From assembly GCA_015064845.1 (NCBI GenBank), contig SVRL01000014.1, forward strand, positions 1 through 48,492: 48,492 bases of DNA, in the 5' to 3' direction. The stretch comes from Oscillospiraceae bacterium. Lineage in GTDB: Bacteria > Bacillota > Clostridia > Oscillospirales > CAG-272. Shown here piece after piece: positions 8,078-18,286 of the stretch; positions within the stretch are counted from its first letter, which is position 1; every line of letters begins with the position of its first letter. The notes beneath the pieces were generated by a model. That model was not told the DNA's origin, did not search any database, and was given only the letters and a program-made list of their open reading frames with translations. The translations under genes and the position numbers were made by a program.

Positions 8078-9370
8078 TTAACGATCGAAATAATTTTTTG
8101 TAACTTGACGGAATTGGAATTTTATTTGTTCAATATCCAAAGTCATATATTCGCCATTTTCATAAAGAATATTTCCATCAACCATCGTCATAACAACATT
8201 AGACGAATTTGCACTATAAAGAAATGCATCACAATAATGATATATCGGCATGACATGGACCATATCAAAATCTAACATAACAAGATCTGCTTTAGCGCCG
8301 ACAGCAAGTTTACCGCAATCCACTCTTCCCTGCATTTTGGCACCATTTTCGGTAAGCATTCGAACAAAAGTCCCGGATTGCATACTATCCGTTTTCCCTG
8401 TAATTCCTTTTTGCAAGATCGCTGCAAGATAAGCTTCTTTCATAATATCCAAAGTATTATTGGAAGCAGCACCATCCGTACCGAGTGTCACGTTGATATT
8501 AGCCGCAAGTAAATTTTCAAGTCTTGCAACACCGGAACCAAGCTTCAAATTACTTGCCGGGTTGTGTACCGCAGTAGCCCCGTTCGCCGCCATAATCTTC
8601 ATATCATCATCTGTTAAATGAACACAATGAGCCGCAATAACAGGAACTCTGAACAAACCGTTTTTCTCAAAAAATTGCGTCGGTGTAACGCCATATTTTT
8701 CAATACATGCCATATGTTCATCCTTTGTTTCGGAAAGATGAATATGAATCGGCAAACCTTTGTCCAAAGCATAATCAGAAATATAATGGCAACTTGCGGG
8801 AACGGTTGAATATTCTGCATGAATAGACATATCTATCTTTATTCTACCGTTTGCATAATTATGATATTTTTCATAAAGTTTAATAGATTCTTTAAAACGG
8901 TCATCTGTTTTTTCTGTTATGTTGGGATCAAAAGCAACAGTTGAACGGGAAATATTTGCTTTCAATCCCGAAGCAACTGTTGCTTCAATAATATCTTCAC
9001 AAAAAAAATACATATCGGAAAAAGCAACTGTTCCGTTTTTAATCATTTCCGCAGTGGAAAGTAAAGTCGCAATCGATACCGCTTGCGGATATAATTTATC
9101 TTCTGCCGGAAATATTTTTTCATGCAACCACTTAGAAAGCGTCAAATTTTCTGCATATCCACGAAAAAGTGTCATCGGTGTATGCGTGTGGCAATTATAA
9201 AATCCGGGCATAAGAAGTTTATCTTTCCCCGAAATAATGCGATCAAACGCACCAAAAGGTTTATTTTTTCCTATATATGAGATGGTTTCATTTTCCACAG
9301 CCAAATACATATTTGATTCTGTATGTCCATCTTCATACATCAACGCAATTTGATCAAATAAAATTTTCAT
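8078..9370 (-). CDS. mtaD: Amidohydrolase: 5'-methylthioadenosine/S-adenosylhomocysteine deaminase-like
   Basis: This enzyme hydrolytically deaminates adenosine derivatives such as methylthioadenosine or S-adenosylhomocysteine, feeding methionine and purine salvage. The 430-residue product has the metal-dependent amidohydrolase barrel. H61 and H63 (NCHTHTPM), H211 and E214 (HIHLSET), H248 (AAHCVHL) and D299 (LGTDGAASNN) form the expected metal and catalytic set, and HNPASNLKLGSG is typical of the MTA/SAH deaminase subgroup. The start is ATG after AGAAAGGATC. The gene lies between a nucleoside-kinase-like gene and the flippase. The exact substrate is inferred; a related aminohydrolase of the same subfamily is possible. 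Confidence 0.85.
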   Translation of the reverse strand: MKILFDQIALMYEDGHTESNMYLAVENETISYIGKNKPFGAFDRIISGKDKLLMPGFYNCHTHTPMTLFRGYAENLTLSKWLHEKIFPAEDKLYPQAVSIATLLSTAEMIKNGTVAFSDMYFFCEDIIEATVASGLKANISRSTVAFDPNITEKTDDRFKESIKLYEKYHNYANGRIKIDMSIHAEYSTVPASCHYISDYALDKGLPIHIHLSETKDEHMACIEKYGVTPTQFFEKNGLFRVPVIAAHCVHLTDDDMKIMAANGATAVHNPASNLKLGSGVARLENLLAANINVTLGTDGAASNNTLDIMKEAYLAAILQKGITGKTDSMQSGTFVRMLTENGAKMQGRVDCGKLAVGAKADLVMLDFDMVHVMPIYHYCDAFLYSANSSNVVMTMVDGNILYENGEYMTLDIEQIKFQFRQVTKNYFDR

Positions 9371-9400
9371 TTTTAGATCCTTTCTATTGATAGACGTATA

Positions 9401-10297
9401 TTATTTTCCGATAAATTCTCTGAATACAGAATCCTCAGGAACAAAATGGGACGGAATTTCAATAATTTTATCCAGTTTTTGTTTTAATTCATGATATAAA
9501 TGAAACTCTTTCCCATTATTAAAATTATAAGAAACTATATTCAGAATATATGGTTTTATAACTCCCAATTCATAAGGCATAAAGGAATTGATAATATAAT
9601 CGGCATATTTTTCATTTGGAATGATATTTTTATCCTCATTTTCAACAACGCCTTCCCAAAGTTCAAGAGTTCTTTCCGGCGTTGCACTGCGAAACAGAAA
9701 ATCTCTTACCAATCTCCGAAAAAAACGAATTTCTCTTTTTTTAAAATATGTTCCATATGCGTTTATATCATCAGCAACACTGATATAAATGGATTTTGAA
9801 ATGTTTTTCGGCAACATAGATAAAATCTCAGGATAAATCGCTTGAATTCCTTCGAAAATAATGATTTCATGATCCGATGGTAAATACGGAACAAAACCTT
9901 TTCTTTGTCCATCAATAAAATCATATATTGGCAGCATTGCAGTTTTACCTTCCAATATTTTTTCAACACAAGATTGAAAGATGGAAAAATCAATAGCGGA
10001 AATCGACTCATAATCCGGTTTTTCATCTTCTAAAATATCTGCACGATTCCGATAAAAATCATCTATGGAGATAATTTTTACAGTCATTCCCCTTTTTTCA
10101 ATCTCATGTTCCAAAATATAAGAAGTTGTCGTTTTCCCGGAACATGTAGGTCCGGATAAAGTTAAAATTTTTATGTGAGGGATGGTTGCTATTTCGTTTG
10201 CTATTTTTAAAACCTGATTTTTATACTTTTGTTCCGATTTGCTGATAAAATTCTGTATCTCATTATCATTTTTAAAAATATTATTATAAACAAACAT
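9401..10297 (-). CDS. Uridine kinase-like nucleoside kinase
   Basis: This is a P-loop kinase of the uridine kinase/phosphoribulokinase group. The Walker A motif GPTCSGKTT lies at residues 49-57. It is followed by the SIDDFYRNRADI segment, whose aspartates are typical of the phosphate-acceptor region, and by an EGIQAIYPEIL stretch near the lid. At 298 residues it is longer than classical uridine kinase (about 210), with a helical N-terminal extension and a C-terminal tail, as in many clostridial paralogues whose substrate is unknown. It starts at ATG after GGAGA and sits 13 bases after hemZ. The mtaD neighbour suggests nucleoside salvage, but this is only context. Confidence 0.78.
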   Translation of the reverse strand: MFVYNNIFKNDNEIQNFISKSEQKYKNQVLKIANEIATIPHIKILTLSGPTCSGKTTTSYILEHEIEKRGMTVKIISIDDFYRNRADILEDEKPDYESISAIDFSIFQSCVEKILEGKTAMLPIYDFIDGQRKGFVPYLPSDHEIIIFEGIQAIYPEILSMLPKNISKSIYISVADDINAYGTYFKKREIRFFRRLVRDFLFRSATPERTLELWEGVVENEDKNIIPNEKYADYIINSFMPYELGVIKPYILNIVSYNFNNGKEFHLYHELKQKLDKIIEIPSHFVPEDSVFREFIGK

Positions 10298-10310
10298 TGG
10301 AAAATCTCCG

Positions 10311-11792
10311 TTACCATATATTGCGATAAAATTCAGTAATCTTCTTTATCTTTTCTTCATTTCTGATGTCATTGGCTTCAGAAAGGTATTCATAAGGATA
10401 TTTATATTCGAAGACACGATCAATCATATTTCCATCTCGAGAAACCATTTTTGAAACTGCTCCTGCGCCGACTGCAAAAATACTATGAATTTCTTCCATC
10501 ATATAAATATTATAAAGACCTTCAGTTCCTGGAAGCGCGAAACCAACATTTTCAAGATTATCTATTGTATTTTTCTGTCTGTAAATATAATACGGTATGT
10601 AACCTGCATTTTTTGCGCTAAGCTGAGAATAGTCCACACACTTGGATGTTTCATTGAATGTATGCCAAGTATTGATGTTTGATTTTTTACGAGCAAAATC
10701 AGCAGCGTTTTTAATGCAAAGTGTATGGAATGTTAAATTTTCAGGACGAAGTTTTATCAATGCATCGATCGTTTCAGAAAAACTGCCAAAACCTTCTCCC
10801 GGAAGACCTGCTATCAAATCTGTATTAATAATCGGAATTTCGGCATGTCTTGCCATTTCAAAAGCGCGATAAAAATCTGCTGCCGTATGCTTTCTTCCAA
10901 CCAATTCCAATACATCATTATTCAATGTTTGCGTATTGATACTGACACGTGTTACTCCGTGATTTTTAATAATGTCCAATTTCTCTTTTGTAATGGTATC
11001 GGGACGACCTGCTTCAACTGTAAATTCTTGTAATGTTTTAGGATCAATTCGTGATGTAATTGTATCAAGCAGAATTTCTAATTGTTTTTCGTCTAAAGTG
11101 GTCGGAGTTCCTCCACCAATATAAACAGTTGCGATATCCAACCCAAGATCTCGGATACAATCAATGGTTTGATTGATATCTTTACACAAGCGAACCAAAT
11201 AGGAATCCAATAATCCTAAGAGTTTTGCCGATGTGAAAGAAACAAATGAACAATAACTGCATCTTGAAGGACAAAATGGAATAGAAATATAAAGGCTGCA
11301 AGCCGATCTGTTTGCCTTGGAGAGGAGTTCATTCTCAACAGATGCAATTTCTGTTACCAAAGAAGCTTTTTTAGGTGTAACCAAATACTCCGAGGTTAAA
11401 AAATCCCGAACCTCTTTTTTTGATTTTCCTGCCATCAATCCACTGATTGCAAGTTTAGCCGGTCGAACACCCGTCAAAATGCCCCAAGATGGAGTGATTC
11501 CTGTTAGTTTTTTCCCTGCTTCAAAAAAGGCTTTTCCACAAGCAATTTGTTCCGGAGAAACTTTTGTGCCATCTTTGGCAAGTTCATGATGCGTATGAGC
11601 AGCACTTCCTTTTTCTGTATAAAGTGTAACTGTCGCTTCAGATCCATCATGATATTTTTGAATAACAACATCAGCAGCAAGACCATCTGACTCCACAGAT
11701 TCCGTTTTTGAAAATTTTACTCCCGGAAAAAACAACATGCAAAGTGTTTGCACATAATATTCATTAATATTCCCTGTAATCTGAATTTTCAT
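10311..11792 (-). CDS. hemZ: Coproporphyrinogen III dehydrogenase-like radical SAM protein HemZ
   Basis: This is a radical SAM enzyme of the HemN/HemW/HemZ group. The cluster-binding motif C174-x3-C178-x2-C181 lies in IPFCPSRCSYCSF, followed by the SAM-binding glycine motif YIGGGTPT. The N-terminal 150 residues, including WGILTGVRPAKL, are the extension that distinguishes HemZ from HemN and HemW. At 493 residues the length fits. No other tetrapyrrole genes are nearby, and in many anaerobes HemZ-like proteins occur without a heme pathway, so the real substrate is uncertain. The gene lies 4 bases after dtd and in the recJ-relA-dtd-hemZ order seen in other Clostridia. Confidence 0.9.
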   Translation of the reverse strand: MKIQITGNINEYYVQTLCMLFFPGVKFSKTESVESDGLAADVVIQKYHDGSEATVTLYTEKGSAAHTHHELAKDGTKVSPEQIACGKAFFEAGKKLTGITPSWGILTGVRPAKLAISGLMAGKSKKEVRDFLTSEYLVTPKKASLVTEIASVENELLSKANRSACSLYISIPFCPSRCSYCSFVSFTSAKLLGLLDSYLVRLCKDINQTIDCIRDLGLDIATVYIGGGTPTTLDEKQLEILLDTITSRIDPKTLQEFTVEAGRPDTITKEKLDIIKNHGVTRVSINTQTLNNDVLELVGRKHTAADFYRAFEMARHAEIPIINTDLIAGLPGEGFGSFSETIDALIKLRPENLTFHTLCIKNAADFARKKSNINTWHTFNETSKCVDYSQLSAKNAGYIPYYIYRQKNTIDNLENVGFALPGTEGLYNIYMMEEIHSIFAVGAGAVSKMVSRDGNMIDRVFEYKYPYEYLSEANDIRNEEKIKKITEFYRNIW

Positions 11793-11796
11793 TGTA

Positions 11797-12258
11797 TTAT
11801 TTTCCTTTTCTCCTCAACACATCACTATCCATAACGATCGTAATCGGTCCATTCGCTTCAATGGAAATGTCCATATGTGCACCAAAAACCCCGGTTTCCA
11901 CTATTTTGATCTCTTTTTTTAATAAGGATACAAAATATTCATATAGTTCGTTGGCGCGATCGGGCGATTCTGCACCAAAATAATCCGGTCTGTTTCCATG
12001 TGCATAATTAGCACTTAATGTAAAATTAGATACTACCAAAACAGATCCGCCAATATCCAGAACGCTTTTATTCATTTTATCATTTTCATCTGAAAAAATA
12101 CGAAGTTTAGCAATTTTGGCAGACAAAAGTTCCGCATCTAATTTTTCATCTCCTTTGGCAACGCCTAACAAAAGTATAAGTCCATGCTCAATTTTTCCGG
12201 TTAAAATACCATCGGAAATCACGCTTGCCGATGAAACTCTTTGTATGACAACTCGCAT
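11797..12258 (-). CDS. dtd: D-aminoacyl-tRNA deacylase
   Basis: Dtd removes D-amino acids and glycine wrongly attached to tRNA. The 153-residue product has the family's length and begins MRVVIQRVSSASV. It carries the C-terminal NGPITIVMD element matching the Gly-cisPro motif, and the segment SNFTLSANYAHGNRPDY, in which the usual SQFTLYAD form is altered (N for Q). It starts at ATG after GGAGGAG and lies 14 bases after relA. The altered residue in the S-Q-F-T-L motif is a small deviation worth noting; otherwise the family is clear. Confidence 0.93.
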   Translation of the reverse strand: MRVVIQRVSSASVISDGILTGKIEHGLILLLGVAKGDEKLDAELLSAKIAKLRIFSDENDKMNKSVLDIGGSVLVVSNFTLSANYAHGNRPDYFGAESPDRANELYEYFVSLLKKEIKIVETGVFGAHMDISIEANGPITIVMDSDVLRRKGK

Positions 12259-12272
12259 ATTTTCTCCTCCGA

Positions 12273-14480
12273 TTATTTGGCATAACCGCGAGTAACATCG
12301 TGGACGCCTTTGATAGATTTTAACTTAGAAACAATATTATTAAGATGCTCTAAATTTTTACAGGAAACACTGATGTTGATCAAACATTGTGTGCTCGCCA
12401 ACTTTTGGGCATTGATTTGCAAAATGGAAACTTTCATTTCTGCCAAAGATACACTGATATCCGCAAGCATAGAAATTCTGTCCTCTGCAACAATTTGCAT
12501 AAGTGCTTCATATTGCTGATCTTTTTGTACACCGGCAAGTTTTCTCCACTCAACATTAACCAATCTATCCTTATTCTGTTCTGTACAATGAATAATATGA
12601 GGGCAATCGCATTTATGAATAGAAATACCGTATCCCTTTGTAATAAATCCGACAATATTGTCGCCGGGCAAAGGATTACAACATCTTGCAAATTTAACTT
12701 GACATCCTTCCAGTCCGTCAACGATGACATTGCCATATTCTCCGGAGGGCTTCTTTTCAGAGGTCTGAATCTGTGAAACATCAGTAATCGGAGCAGCCTC
12801 CACAGTAGGTGTAATCACTTTATCATATTCATCTCGCAAACGGTTGATAATTTTGTTGATCGAAAGACCGCCATAACCAATCATATTGAAAAGATCATCC
12901 GCGGATTCCATACCAATACGGGAAGCCACCGTTGAGAGAATTAAGTGAAATTGATTTTCATCAAATGATCCGGGAAATTTGCGCATTTCTGCAAGGATTT
13001 CACTTCGTCCTTCTACGATGTTTTCTGCACGTCGTTCTTTTTTGAAAAATTGACGGATTTTCCCGCGTGCTTCACTTGTTTGTACGATTTTCAGCCAGTT
13101 TCTGCTAGGACCTTTTGAAGCCGCTGATGTTAAAATTTCAACAATCTCGCCATTTTCAAGCGTACGATCGATCGGTACAATTTTTCCGTTAACCTTTGCA
13201 CCGACCATTCGATTTCCTACTTGAGAATGAATATGATACGCAAAGTCGATACAATTTGCATTTTGAGGAAGTGTAACGACATCTCCTTTTGGCGTGAAAA
13301 CGAAAGTTTCATCTTGGAAAATATCAATCTTGATTGCATTGATAAATTCATCCGGATCAGCCGTGCTGGATTCATTTTCAACAAGTTTAGCAATCCATTC
13401 CAACTTCTTATCCAATCCAACATCGCTTTTTTCGCCGGATTTATACTTCCAATGCGCCGCAATACCATACTCTGCAACATGATGCATATCCCATGTGCGG
13501 ATCTGTACCTCAAAAGGAACAGCATCATGGCCAATAACAGTTGTATGCAAAGAGCGATACATGTTGGGCTTGGGAATTGAAATATAATCTTTGAATCTGC
13601 CCGGCATCGAATTGAACATATCATGTATAATGCCCAACACAGCATAACATTCCTGTTCTGTATTTACAATAACCCTGATTGCGTAAAAATCATAAATTTC
13701 ATCAAAACTCTTGTTTTGTTTGAACATTTTACGATATACACTGTATACGGATTTTACACGACCTTCCAAAGTACAATCAATGCCATTCTTCTTTACTTGT
13801 TGCTCAATGGCAGACTTGGTTTTATCAACAAGCGTTTTATTAATTCCAAATTTACGGTTAATATCGCTTTGCACTTCCTGATAACCGATCGGATCCAAAT
13901 AAGATAACGCAAGATTTTCAATTTCCTGTTTGATCTTTTGCATACCGAGACGATGCGCGAGCGGCGCATATACATGCATAGTTTCCAATGCTATCATACG
14001 GCGCTTTGCTTCCGGTTGTGCATTGAGTGTGCGCATATTATGCAATCGATCCGCAAGTTTTATGAAAATAACGCGTATATCTTTAGCCATCGCAAGAAAC
14101 ATTTTACGGAGATTTTCCATATGTTCATCTTCTTTATCGTTAAAAGGGATTTGTACCAATTTGGTCAATCCGTCTACCATCTCCATAACTTGCTCGCCAA
14201 ATTCTTTTTTTAACTTGCCCAAATCTATTTTATCCGAACAATCCTCAACCGTATCATGCAAAAGCGCGGCACAAACAGAATCCGTATCTAACCCTAAATT
14301 CGCTACAATTTTTGCCACAGCAACAGGATGGCAGATATATGCTTCCCCACTTTTACGGAATTGTCCTTCATGAAGCTTTTTTGCAACTTCATAAGCCTTT
14401 ATTATTTTTTCAACATTATAATTTTTTCCGCTTGTATCAATTGTACGCATCAAGCTTTCGAATCCATCTGATGTAATCAT
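12273..14480 (-). CDS. relA: Bifunctional (p)ppGpp synthetase/hydrolase, RelA/SpoT family
   Basis: This enzyme makes and degrades the stringent-response alarmone (p)ppGpp. Domains in order are an N-terminal HD hydrolase (H75-D76 in LLHDTVEDC, so hydrolysis is probably active), a synthetase domain (YDFYAIRVIV, RFKDYISIPKPNMYRSLHTT), TGS (FVFTPKGDVVTLP), a zinc-finger/helical region with CCNPLPGDNIVGF, and a C-terminal ACT domain. It is about 735 residues long. I chose ATG at 14480 over a TTG five codons upstream, because AAAGGAGAG lies directly before it. It lies between recJ and dtd; the adenine phosphoribosyltransferase gene often found between recJ and relA is absent. Confidence 0.96.
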   Translation of the reverse strand: MITSDGFESLMRTIDTSGKNYNVEKIIKAYEVAKKLHEGQFRKSGEAYICHPVAVAKIVANLGLDTDSVCAALLHDTVEDCSDKIDLGKLKKEFGEQVMEMVDGLTKLVQIPFNDKEDEHMENLRKMFLAMAKDIRVIFIKLADRLHNMRTLNAQPEAKRRMIALETMHVYAPLAHRLGMQKIKQEIENLALSYLDPIGYQEVQSDINRKFGINKTLVDKTKSAIEQQVKKNGIDCTLEGRVKSVYSVYRKMFKQNKSFDEIYDFYAIRVIVNTEQECYAVLGIIHDMFNSMPGRFKDYISIPKPNMYRSLHTTVIGHDAVPFEVQIRTWDMHHVAEYGIAAHWKYKSGEKSDVGLDKKLEWIAKLVENESSTADPDEFINAIKIDIFQDETFVFTPKGDVVTLPQNANCIDFAYHIHSQVGNRMVGAKVNGKIVPIDRTLENGEIVEILTSAASKGPSRNWLKIVQTSEARGKIRQFFKKERRAENIVEGRSEILAEMRKFPGSFDENQFHLILSTVASRIGMESADDLFNMIGYGGLSINKIINRLRDEYDKVITPTVEAAPITDVSQIQTSEKKPSGEYGNVIVDGLEGCQVKFARCCNPLPGDNIVGFITKGYGISIHKCDCPHIIHCTEQNKDRLVNVEWRKLAGVQKDQQYEALMQIVAEDRISMLADISVSLAEMKVSILQINAQKLASTQCLINISVSCKNLEHLNNIVSKLKSIKGVHDVTRGYAK

Positions 14481-14507
14481 AAGCTCTCCTTTCAATTTCC
14501 GTCAACA

Positions 14508-16607
14508 TTATTGTATCAAAAGTTTCATAATAGGTGCTGCATAGAGATTTTTCTTTTCTTTGGTTTCCAATTGACAAATACGATATTTACCAATGGATAT
14601 CTTTTTCCAAGTAATCAAATCGCATTCTTGAAAAGTTTCTAACATAATCAATATTTTCAAATAGTTAAAAGCAGAAAAAACGCTTTTTAATTTCATTAAC
14701 GTCAATGTTTTTTCTTTTTTATAATTTTCATCACGTATCCATTTATACAATAAAGCAAAATCTTCCCGTTTTGGAATATCCTGACTGTTAAAAAAACACT
14801 TTCCGTTTTTCAATTGTAAAAAGCGATTTTCATATTCTTCCATTTCATACAAAATCTTATCCGAATAATCTATATCGCGTATGATTAATTGAACGGTTCT
14901 GTTTCCGCGAAATTCATTAATATTGAGTGAACACAGCACATCCGCGTAATGACCGTTGGAAAAACCTTCATTTAATAAATTATGTCCAAAACAAACTGCG
15001 GAAATGCCAATATGATTTTTTCTAAAAAATAATCTTGTATGTTTTCCCATACTGAGAGGTGCAATTTCTTCAATAAGTACATCTTTTAAAACAAAAATCG
15101 GTTCAGGATTTTTAGCGCCGTAAGGCTCCAACTGTGAAACATTCATAACCGTTTCTATCGTCACGTCTTTTTCGGAAATTTCAGCTTCAGCAAACGTTTT
15201 TAATAAACTTTCGGATGAAGACAGGTGTTCAAGTGCAAACGCATTCAATTCTTCTCTAAATGTTTTAAGATTTTTTCGTTCAATTGAAAGACCTGCAGCG
15301 AGTTCATGACCTCCATATTTTACAAGCAAATGCTCGCAACCGGAGAGCGCTTCAACAATATTCAAACCTTTAATACTTCTCGCAGAGCCTTTTCCAATAT
15401 CAAATTCAGAAGGCTCCGTTGTATCAAAAGATATTAAAATCGAAGGTTTTCCAAAAAGTTCTGTGATTTTTGATGCCACAATACCGATGACACCTTGGTG
15501 CCAATGACTGCTGGCTAAAACAATAACGCTTTCTTTTTCAATGTCATGCTCTTCTTCAATTTGTTTTAGAGCTTCTTCAAAAATCAAATTTTCCGTTTGT
15601 TGTCTTTCCTTGTTAATAGCACATAATTCTTCAGCAATGACATTTGCGGTATGTGGAGAATCTGTTAAGAAAAGTTGTACCGCTCGGGAAGCATTTCCGA
15701 TTCTTCCCGCCGCGTTAAGTCTGGGTGCGAGCGTATATCCCACAGTAGAAGAGGTAATTTTTTTGGAATCATCCATGCCAACCGCCCGAATCAAAGCCCG
15801 GACGCCGAGATTTCCCGTAGATGAAAGCAAGTTAAGACCCATATATACCATGATACGGTTTTCATCATACAATGGCATAACATCCGCAATTGTTCCAATG
15901 GTAACAAGATCTATATAACGTCTACACATATCCTTAACTGTGAAAATATTATATTCGCCAAAATTAAGAATATCCATTTCCAACGCGCAAAGAACCTTAA
16001 AAATAACACCTACACCTGAAAGTTCCTTGAATGGATACTGACAGTCCAACCGCCTTGGGTTTACTACTGCTTCACATTCGGGCAGTTCCGGACGACATTG
16101 ATGGTGATCTGTAACCACAACATCCAAACCTATTGTTTTTGCATAAGCAATTTCATCAATCGCGGTAATTCCTGTATCCACAGTAATTACCAGTTTTGTC
16201 CCATTTTCTTTGATGGTATGGAATGCATTGATATTCAAACCATATCCTTCATGTTCTCTGGTTGGAATATAGAAATCGACATCAGCGCCTCGATCTTTCA
16301 AATACATATACAGTATTGACACGGAGGTAACGCCGTCAACATCATAATCACCGTAAATTGTGATTTTTTCGTCATTATCTAAAGCCCTGCGAATACGGTT
16401 GGTTGCTTTTTTTATATCCTTCAAATAGTATGGATTATATAAAAAAGCATCCGATTTTTGAATAAATGCTTTCGCGTTTTCCAACTCGGTATATCCCCTG
16501 TTGATTAACAGCTTAGCGCACAAAGGATGAATTCTGAGAGAATCCGATAATGATTTCACGAGTTTTTCATCGTGCTTGGGAATTTGCCATCGATTTTTAT
16601 CAAACAT
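14508..16607 (-). CDS. recJ: Single-stranded-DNA-specific exonuclease RecJ
   Basis: RecJ degrades single-stranded DNA 5' to 3' in recombination and repair. The 699-residue product carries the DHH-family motifs GDYDVDGVTS (residues 86-95) and TDHHQC (166-171). The C-terminal DHHA1 part includes GHELAAGLS and is followed by an OB domain. About 130 further residues at the C-terminus (after VQLIIRDIDYS) form an extra domain like those of other Firmicutes RecJ proteins. It starts at ATG after a strong AAAAGGAGGG site. It lies 27 bases upstream of relA in the same run. Confidence 0.95.
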   Translation of the reverse strand: MFDKNRWQIPKHDEKLVKSLSDSLRIHPLCAKLLINRGYTELENAKAFIQKSDAFLYNPYYLKDIKKATNRIRRALDNDEKITIYGDYDVDGVTSVSILYMYLKDRGADVDFYIPTREHEGYGLNINAFHTIKENGTKLVITVDTGITAIDEIAYAKTIGLDVVVTDHHQCRPELPECEAVVNPRRLDCQYPFKELSGVGVIFKVLCALEMDILNFGEYNIFTVKDMCRRYIDLVTIGTIADVMPLYDENRIMVYMGLNLLSSTGNLGVRALIRAVGMDDSKKITSSTVGYTLAPRLNAAGRIGNASRAVQLFLTDSPHTANVIAEELCAINKERQQTENLIFEEALKQIEEEHDIEKESVIVLASSHWHQGVIGIVASKITELFGKPSILISFDTTEPSEFDIGKGSARSIKGLNIVEALSGCEHLLVKYGGHELAAGLSIERKNLKTFREELNAFALEHLSSSESLLKTFAEAEISEKDVTIETVMNVSQLEPYGAKNPEPIFVLKDVLIEEIAPLSMGKHTRLFFRKNHIGISAVCFGHNLLNEGFSNGHYADVLCSLNINEFRGNRTVQLIIRDIDYSDKILYEMEEYENRFLQLKNGKCFFNSQDIPKREDFALLYKWIRDENYKKEKTLTLMKLKSVFSAFNYLKILIMLETFQECDLITWKKISIGKYRICQLETKEKKNLYAAPIMKLLIQ

Positions 16608-16663
16608 TTATGGATTCCCTCCTTTTGAAATCATAATATTTGCATAAATATAATTTTATTTTC

Positions 16664-18265
16664 CTAATCCATAGGTCTGTATTGTTTCATAATTGCAAGC
16701 GCGCATTTGATACCGTCAACAGCGGCGCTGGTAATACCGCCTGCATATCCGGCGCCTTCACCACAAGGATATAGATTTTCATAACAAACAGCAGAATAGT
16801 CTTCATTTCTGAGAATTCGCAACGGAGAAGAAGTTCTGGTTTCCACCCCTGTAAGAATGGCATCGTTTGAAGCAAAGCCTTTTATTTTTTTATCAAAGTT
16901 TAAAAATCCGAATTTTAAGGATTCTGAAACAAATGCAGGCAAAACCGAATCTAATTTTGTCATCGAAACATAACCGTTGCGATACGATGGAATTACTTTT
17001 GAAGGATTCGAATTTTTTGTTTTTCCGAGAAAATCCCCCATTGTTTGACAAGGTGCTGCATAAGATTTTCCTGCAGCAATATAAGCAGAAGATTCCAAAC
17101 GCCGCTGAAAATCGATTGCAAGATCCACGCGATTCCCATAATCAGAAGGATTCACGGAAACGGCTACCGCACTGTTGGCATTTTTTCCATCACGACGAAA
17201 ATTGCTCATTCCGTTGGTTACAACGCCGTATTCTTCGCTTGAAGCGGCAACAACCTGCCCACCCGGACACATACAAAAAGTATATACACCTCTATCTCCA
17301 TTGTGACAAGAAAGATTGTATTCTCCTTTCGGAAGATTGGGATGTCCTGCTGATTTCCCATACAAAGCAAAATCAATATCCTCTTGTAAATGTTCGATTC
17401 TTACACCAACAGAAAAAGATTTCGGAACCATCGTAATTGAATGTGAAGATAACATCTGAAACGTATCTCTGGCACTATGTCCAAGCGCAAGAACTAAAAC
17501 ACTGCAAGGAAAATCTCCTCGATTTGTATGAACGGAAACAACTTTTCCATCAGAAAAAGATATGTCTTCGAGTTTTGTATTAAAATATACCTTTCCTCCC
17601 AAACGAAGAATTTCCTTTTCAGCATTTTCGACTACCTTTTTCAAATAATCTGTGCCGACGTGCGGTTTTGATTTGTATAAAATTTCATCAGGTGCGCCAA
17701 AGCGATGCATTTCGGAAAGCACGTATCCACACTTCGGGTCATTAATTCTTGTAACTAATTTACCATCTGAAAAAGTACCTGCGCCTCCTGCACCAAATTG
17801 AATGTTAGATTCGGGATTCAAAATTCCAAATTGGAAGAAACGTTCCACATCTTCCGTCCTTTGTTGAACCGAAGCTCCTCGTTCAATAACAATTGGACGG
17901 TATCCGTGCTTTGCCAATAACAAGGCGCAAAACATACCGCAAGGTCCAAACCCGACAATGACCGGCTGTTCCTTCATTGATTTTTCTCCGAATTCAATCT
18001 TCATAACATCTTCCGCCATCAACGCAATTCCTTCCTTGGCAAGCGTTTTCTCATCCGGGCGAGAATCTGCGGAAATTTTAGCAGAAACGGAATATACAAA
18101 TAAAATATGATCCTTTTTTCTGGCATCAACAGATGTCTTATAAATTGCCATTTCTTCAATGGAACTTTTAGGAAAGAATTTCAAAAGACGATGCTTCGCT
18201 ATCGCAAAAGCCTCGTCTTTCGATGCCTCAATTGATAATTTTATATTTTGAACAATGTAAGTCAT
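16664..18265 (-). CDS. FAD-dependent oxidoreductase (uncharacterised dehydrogenase family)
   Basis: This belongs to a widespread bacterial flavoprotein family with no settled substrate. The 533-residue protein has an N-terminal region of about 95 residues before the dinucleotide-binding motif GFGPCG (105-110). An ERGASVQQRTEDVERF segment follows, then the glycine-rich IQFGAGGAGTFSDGKL motif, which is very conserved in this group. Near the C-terminus is PCGEGAGYAGGITSAAVDG, the second FAD-contacting motif. The ribosome binding site before the ATG is weak. It sits 21 bases after the cdaR-like gene. Reports linking similar proteins to particular reactions do not allow a call here. Confidence 0.82.
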   Translation of the reverse strand: MTYIVQNIKLSIEASKDEAFAIAKHRLLKFFPKSSIEEMAIYKTSVDARKKDHILFVYSVSAKISADSRPDEKTLAKEGIALMAEDVMKIEFGEKSMKEQPVIVGFGPCGMFCALLLAKHGYRPIVIERGASVQQRTEDVERFFQFGILNPESNIQFGAGGAGTFSDGKLVTRINDPKCGYVLSEMHRFGAPDEILYKSKPHVGTDYLKKVVENAEKEILRLGGKVYFNTKLEDISFSDGKVVSVHTNRGDFPCSVLVLALGHSARDTFQMLSSHSITMVPKSFSVGVRIEHLQEDIDFALYGKSAGHPNLPKGEYNLSCHNGDRGVYTFCMCPGGQVVAASSEEYGVVTNGMSNFRRDGKNANSAVAVSVNPSDYGNRVDLAIDFQRRLESSAYIAAGKSYAAPCQTMGDFLGKTKNSNPSKVIPSYRNGYVSMTKLDSVLPAFVSESLKFGFLNFDKKIKGFASNDAILTGVETRTSSPLRILRNEDYSAVCYENLYPCGEGAGYAGGITSAAVDGIKCALAIMKQYRPMD

Positions 18266-18286
18266 AATACTATTTTACTTTTCGCA